64,000 nucleotides of DNA from Papio anubis (taxonomy: Eukaryota; Chordata; Mammalia; Primates; Cercopithecidae). Made by a program: the position numbers and the translations under genes. The notes under the pieces are model-generated. The model ran no database searches. It was not told where the DNA came from and worked only from the letters and a program-made list of their open reading frames with translations. Of this stretch, positions 58,490 through 64,000 are shown in pieces. Position 1 is the first letter of the stretch. Each line of letters starts with the position of its first letter. Location: contig NC_044991.1 of the NCBI RefSeq assembly GCF_008728515.1, positions 38,024,968 through 38,088,967 on the forward strand. Reading direction: 5' to 3'.

Positions 58490-59660
58490 AGAAAGTGAGT
58501 TTGTTGAATGCCTCCTGTGAGCATCATTTCAAATGCAACAATGAACGTGCAGTGCGCCCAGCATCCAGAGGTGCTCTGACAGCAAGAGACGACAGACATG
58601 TAAAGAGAACCACACTACTGTACAATACTGTGGGATGGCCGCACTACAGCAGGCAGGAGCTCTGCCATCACTCACAGGCGCTGCGCACGGAGGCACGGGG
58701 AGGATCTACTGAAGCACTGGAGAAGGAGTCGGTGTTTGCCAGGGGTATTTCAGGCCTGGGAAAGCGTGGAGGCACAAAGCAGGCAGGGCCTGCTGGGAAC
58801 GACAGGTAGTTTGACTGCTCTAGCGTCCAGTCAGACGCAAGGTGGGGGGCAGTGGGCGGGGCCAGACTCTAAATGCTTGTGTATGGGGCTTGGACTTTAT
58901 CTCCCAAGTGATGGAAAGCCATGGGAAGGCTTTACACAAGTGAGTGCTGTGGACATCCTATTTATGTTTCAGAACAGGTGTGCTGGAAGCCGTGTTGAGG
59001 CTACACTGGACAGGGTATGGCCGGAAGCAAAGAGGCCCTGCTAAATGCAGCTGCAATGGCAGCAGATGACTGGAGACACATTTAGGAGGTGAGGGGGAAG
59101 CAAGTGAGGGGAAAAGGTCTGCGGATATTCCCAGGTCCTGGCTCAGAGGCGCAGGAAAGCAGGAGCACAGGACAGAGAAGTGAACAGGGGCAAATGGCAA
59201 GGAATGAGTCCATTCTTTTTAAAAGTGAAGTAGAGACAGAAGTGCCTGCCTGTAGAAGTCCAAAGTGGGAATGTCCAGTTGGCCAGACTGACCCTAGCAC
59301 AGACGGAGCTGGACAAGGGCCCCAAGAGACAGGTTTGGTTCAAGGAAGAGATGATAAGACAGTTGATGGCAATCCCAGGGAAATCTCAGTATTTCCTGAG
59401 GGGGGTGGGATCAGGGGAGCAGTGGGAGACACTTGAGTAAAGTGTCAGCAGAAGAAGTGACAAGGAACACAGGAGACGGATCAAAAGGTTGATTCCTACC
59501 AGCCAAAAATCACCAGGAACCTGGCATGTAAACAAAGTCAGGTTTATTCAGCTGACTGCAGTAGGAAGAGCAAGGTCCCAAGGGATGTCTTGATAAGAAG
59601 GAGTTGAGAGGATCTTGAGACAGGATTTGGGCTGGTGCCCAACCTCCACACCCTGACAAT
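58490..59660. other. Intronic sequence, old repeat traces only
   Basis: Open frames of up to 147 codons show no domain. A stretch at about 58,880-59,070 looks like a decayed mammalian-wide repeat. Confidence 0.3.
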
Positions 59661-59664
59661 GCTT

Positions 59665-60150
59665 GTTAGCGCCTATATTTCAGAGAACAGCCATCCTATT
59701 GGGTATGAGGTGACATCTCATTCCGATTTTGATTTGCATTTCCCCGTTAAGTAGTCATGTCTGACACCTTTTCATGTACTTCCCAGCCATCTATATGTCT
59801 TCTTTGAAAAATTTTCTATTTGGGTCTTTGGCCCATTTTTAATTGGGTTATTTATTTATTTTTTCTATTGAGTTATATGAGTTCATTATATATTTTGGAT
59901 ATTAACCCCCATTAGAAATATGGTTTGCAAATACTTCCTCTCATTTCATAGGTTGCCTTTTTTTTTTTTTTTTTGAAATTGTTTCCTTTGTTGTGCAGAA
60001 GCTTTTTGTTCGATGCAGACCCACTTGCTTATTTCTGCTTTTGTTGCCTGTGCTTTTGGTTTCATATCACAAAAGTCAAGGCCAAGGCCAATGTCAAGGA
60101 GCTTTTCCTCTCTGTCTTCTTCTAGGAGTTTGGCCTTGTTAAGTTTGAGA
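59665..60150 (-). mobile_element. L1 3' fragment
   Basis: Minus-strand L1 sequence: attatatattttggatattaac, tttgttgtgcagaagctttttg, cttttgttgcctgtgcttttgg. Confidence 0.8.
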
Positions 60151-60756
60151 GTCAAGTAAGCAGCTGAAAATACCACCAGAGCTTAGAAGCAAGTCTCGCA
60201 CACACTGCCTCTAAAATACATCTGAAATCTGACCATCCAAACTACCATCTCTCACCTGGGATATGGCTGTCGTTCCCTTACAGCTCCATTCCCCATACAG
60301 CAGCTATGGGGAATGTTTAAAACATGAATTGGCATATTGCTGCCCTTCATGCTTCGAAACAAGGATCCCAAGTCCAAACCTCCATTTACAGGATCTACAT
60401 GATCCAGCTCTTCGAACCTTCTCTCCCTCTGCTACAGACATGCTGGGCTTCTTTATTCCTCAAACATCCTATACTTAGTTACTTATCAAAGCGAAGCAGC
60501 ACTGAAACCGGCCTGCATGACCACAGCTGGGGCTTCGGCATGGATTCTGACTGGAGAGAAGGGCAGTGCCTGAAAGCAAGGGGTGTTGACGCCCAAGACT
60601 GTGGGTGCTCACCGGGGGCAGATAAGCGCTGACATCATTATGAGTGACCACCCGGCAATTCATGTTACTCATAGATATGATCTACTGGGAAGAAAGATTT
60701 GTAAGAAATCCTGCGATAGGGACTTTGAGGGACTTCAAATGCCTCCTGTTTCTTCT

Positions 60757-60822
60757 ACTTTTTTTTTTTTTTTTTTTTTTTGAGACAGGCTCTTGCTCTG
60801 TTGCCCAGGCTGGAGTGCATTT
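60757..60822 (-). mobile_element. Alu fragment
   Basis: T23 head followed by about 40 bp of Alu (gagacaggctcttgctctgttgcccaggctggagtgcat), then cut off. Confidence 0.8.
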
Positions 60823-61199
60823 CTTTTCTTCCAGGAAATTACCTTCTCTAGGATTGGGCAGATGGCTCCACTTTCTCTTGGGGAAGGTCTTGATTATGTC
60901 GTAACATAAACATAACTAAAATAATGTTTCTCTTACCCAAGGCTGAAGGTAATGGCAGTCCAAAGATATAAACATGTGACCTTAGCCCAAAGAGAGTCTC
61001 TTAAAATCAAAATGAGAGTTCATGCCAGCCATTTTGGAAACATTACATAATGTGAGTTACATTTCTACTTTTTAGAGACATTTCAGTTTAATTTTTCTGA
61101 GGGAAGAAAGATAATAAGAAGGTACATTAATGTTCCCTGACCCTAATTCATGAAATATGCACTGGCCTTCAAAGTCCCTGATTTAGTTTCTCTTTAAAA

Positions 61200-62465
61200 A
61201 AGTACTTGTTCATTGTCTCTTTCCCATAAAAGGCAAGAAGAGGACAAGGGTGGGCACTATCTCCACTACTATTTAATATTGTACATGTAATTATAGGCAA
61301 TTCAATAAAATAAGAAAAATAAATAGAAAGTAGAAGTGTTGGAGAAGAAAAAAAAGGTGCTGTTATTGCAACTGATAATCATCTGTCAAAGAAATTCCAA
61401 GATAATCTAATAAAATATGCTTAAACAAAAAGAGACTTCAACACAAGAGCAACATACAAAACCAACATCTTTCCCAACTACCAATATTTTTTAAAAATCA
61501 GAAAATGTAATGAAACAACAAGATTCCATCTACAGCAGCAACAAAACTATAAAAAATACTAAAATAAACCTGAATATAAATGTGCAAGCTCTATGAAAAA
61601 AAACCTATCAGAGTTCACGGAAGAAAATTTAAAAAGACCTGAATGGTAATATTCCATTGTATAAATGTACCCCAAATTAACCTGTAACTTCAATTCAGAC
61701 TCAGTTAAAATTCTAAAAATAATTTTTATAAAGTTGGACATGATAATACATTCAGAAAAGTATAAGAATAGCTAGAAGTCTACACATTAAAGATATCAAG
61801 TCAACTTATAATGTCTCCATCACTACAACAGCATGGAAGAGTACAGAAACAGACAAAATGGAGCAAAGAAACAGGGTAGTAAATTCAGAAACTGAACTAT
61901 CTGTAGAAAAGATTTTGGCTCAGTGTACGATAATGGTAGTATTTCAATTACGTAGGAAAAAACATGAATTATTTAGAAAGAGTTGTTGGGAAAATTATCT
62001 CTACATTTGGAAAAAATAAAATTAAATTCTTGTGTTCCACTGCACACAAGCACACACACAGTTTTCCAGATGAATTAAAGATGTCAGTGTAAAACAAAGC
62101 TATGAAAGTGATAGAAAGTAGGAGCATATTTTATAATTTCCAGGTGGAGAAATTTTCCTAAGTAGGAGACAGATTTCAAAAAGAATAATTTTGTTATTCT
62201 TCTTTGTTAGAGAAGTTTTGATTATGTAAAAATTCAAACCTTTATATAAAAAAAAATCAAAAACAAATGATAAAAGTGAATAAAAAGACAAGCCACAAAT
62301 TGGGAGAAAATCTTTGCAGAACACATATCCAATAAAAGAACAGTAAACAAAATACACAAAGAGCTCTGAAAACTCAACAGTAGGAAAACAAACATCCCAA
62401 TTTAAAAATGAGCAAAGGAGCTGGACACGTCACCAAAGAAGACATAGAGATAGCAAGCAAGCATT
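61200..62465 (+). mobile_element. Old L1 (L1M type) ORF2 fragment
   Basis: Plus-strand L1 with segments such as gtgggcactatctccactac, caacatacaaaaccaacatc and gagcaaaggagctggacac. Coding capacity destroyed. Confidence 0.65.
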
Positions 62466-62466
62466 T

Positions 62467-62572
62467 GAGCTGGGCATGACAGAATGATCCTGTAATCCCA
62501 ACCACACAGGAGGATGGCTTGAGCCCAGGAGTTTGAGACCAGCATGGACAACATAGTGAGACCTGTTAAAAA
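62467..62572 (+). mobile_element. Alu monomer-like fragment
   Basis: gagctgggcatgacagaatg to cacatagtgagacctgtt-like sequence matches a left-monomer Alu (or FLAM), inserted within L1. Confidence 0.6.
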
Positions 62573-62589
62573 TATATATACATTTTAAA

Positions 62590-63250
62590 TTTATTGATCC
62601 CAAATTGGTCAATATGGTAAGTCACTAGGGAATTTCAAATTAAAAACAATGATGGGTATGGCTAAAATCCAAAACATTAACAACACTAAATGCTGACATG
62701 GATGTGGAACAACGGGAACTCTCATTCATTGCTGGTGAAAATGCAAAATGGTATAGCTACTTTGGCAGACAGTTTGGTGGGTTCTTACAAAAACTAAACA
62801 CTCTTACCACATCATCCAAAATTGTGTTCCTTGGTATAGTCCCAAAAGAGTTGAAAACTTATGTCCACACAAAAACTTGTACATGTTATAGCAGTTTTAT
62901 TCATAATTGCCAAAACTTGGAACCACCAATATATATTTTAGTAGGTGAACAGATAAATAAACTGTGGTACATCCAGACAATGGAATATTATTCAGTGCCA
63001 AAAAGACATGGAGGAACCTTAAAAGCATATTACTAAGTGAAAAAAGCCAGTCCAAAAGGACTACATACTGTATGATTCCAACATATGATATTCTGGGAAA
63101 TGGTAAAACTATGGAGACAGTAATTAAAAAGAAGCTTGTAGGGGAGGCAGGAGGAAGGCACGAGCAGGCATAGCACAGAGGATTTCCAGTGGGAAGCCAT
63201 TCTGTTTCACATTGTAATGGTGGGTACGTGTCAGTATACATTTGTCAGGA
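62590..63250 (+). mobile_element. Old L1 3' end
   Basis: Continuation of the plus-strand L1: gcaaaatggtatagctactttgg, attcataattgccaaaacttgg, caatggaatattattcagtgcc. Confidence 0.8.
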
Positions 63251-63440
63251 TTAACAGAATGTCCAACATCAAGAATGAACCCTAATGTAAACTATGAACT
63301 TTAGTTAATAATAATGTATCAATATTGTTTAATCAGTTCTATCAAATGTACCACACTAAAGATGTAAATAATAGTAGAAACTGTGTAAGTGGCTGGGGGT
63401 GGAGGAGGGTACGTGGGAGCTCTGTACTTTCTTCTTACAG

Positions 63441-63492
63441 ACAGGAGGTCTTGCTATGTTGCCCAGGCTGGTCTCAAACTCCTGGCCTTAAA
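63441..63492 (-). mobile_element. Short Alu-like fragment
   Basis: About 50 bp: ttgctatgttgcccaggctgg, tcaaactcctggcctta. Confidence 0.55.
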
Positions 63493-63639
63493 GGAACTCT
63501 TTATTTTCTGATCATTTTCTTCTGTAAACCTAGAACTGCCCTAAAAATGTCTATTAGTTTTAAAGACAGGCTGTAAAATATTTGCAATGTACATAATAAG
63601 GATTACTAGTCTTTAAAAAGAATAAATTCTGATAAATAA

Positions 63640-64000
63640 AAAAGAAACAGGCAAACTAATTAAAATGGGCAAAGAATAACACGTAATTCACAGAAGAATA
63701 AATACAAATGACTAATAAACCTATGAAAAGATTCAAAGGACACTGAAAGAAATGCAAATTGAAAGTACAATGAGAGATACACTTTTTACTCTTTCTTCGT
63801 CCTGCAGATAGACAATAAAACATGAAATACATCCAGTGTTCATGAGGATGGGGAGAAACAAGCCCTCTTCTATCCTGCTAGTGGGAATAACTTTTTTTGA
63901 AGATAATTTAAAATAATATCTTGATCAAAATTTAAATGTATATACCCACTGATCCGGACATCCCATTCATGCACACAGAGATATATGTTCAGTGGAAACA
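63640..64000 (+). mobile_element. L1 fragment reaching the window edge
   Basis: gggcaaagaataacac, caaaggacactgaaagaaatgc and gaggatggggagaaacaagc follow the plus-strand L1 ORF2 3' order. Confidence 0.6.

Larger units (their letters stand above)
46324..64000 (-). other. CFAP61: CFAP61 intron, continuing past the window edge
   Basis: Begins at the acceptor next to 46,323. No earlier CFAP61 exon could be recognised on the minus strand to the end of the window. It holds Alus, a TCCA array, a retrocopy, MIRs and L1 fragments. Confidence 0.75.

Overview
The window is nuclear DNA of an Old World monkey (macaque or baboon type). The evidence is the dense Alu/L1/MaLR repeat content, CpG islands, spliced exons, and two young AluY copies (1-290 and 33,686-33,988) carrying the variants gaggccggagaatgg and gatccggccactgcac, which I know as typical of cercopithecine AluY subfamilies rather than human ones. 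The locus corresponds to human 20p11.23, read here in reverse, so both genes lie on the minus strand.

Layout: 1-19,090 is intergenic sequence 3' of INSM1, with Alus, MaLR LTRs, MIRs and one DNA-transposon remnant. 19,090-21,915 is the intronless INSM1 gene (zinc-finger repressor of neuroendocrine differentiation), with promoter elements up to about 22,100 inside a CpG island. 22,100-27,420 is repeat-poor, partly very GC-rich upstream sequence with a second CpG-rich block and a 530-bp pyrimidine tract; it looks like regulatory DNA. 29,315-64,000 is the 3' part of CFAP61 (cilia- and flagella-associated protein 61). Only two exons are visible: the last (coding 29,601-29,801) and the one before it (46,233-46,323). 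The rest is intron, containing a 1.4-kb minisatellite, a 0.9-kb TCCA array, a 10-kb pile of nested retrotransposons, and a probable processed pseudogene.

CFAP61 and INSM1 are transcribed in tandem, about 7.4 kb apart. They have no known shared function (axoneme versus endocrine transcription control). The intervening DNA is more likely to serve INSM1.

The most notable observation is that INSM1 is intact across its zinc-finger half, while its GC-rich N-terminal half is broken into several reading frames. The start codon and stop codon are nevertheless in frame with each other over 1,518 nt. Sequence error in a GC-rich stretch is the likeliest cause, but it decides how the gene is annotated. 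I found no undescribed gene system. The best non-coding leads are a duplicated 22-bp octamer-containing module upstream of INSM1, a homeodomain-motif-rich AT block, and an unidentified 88-codon retrocopy.
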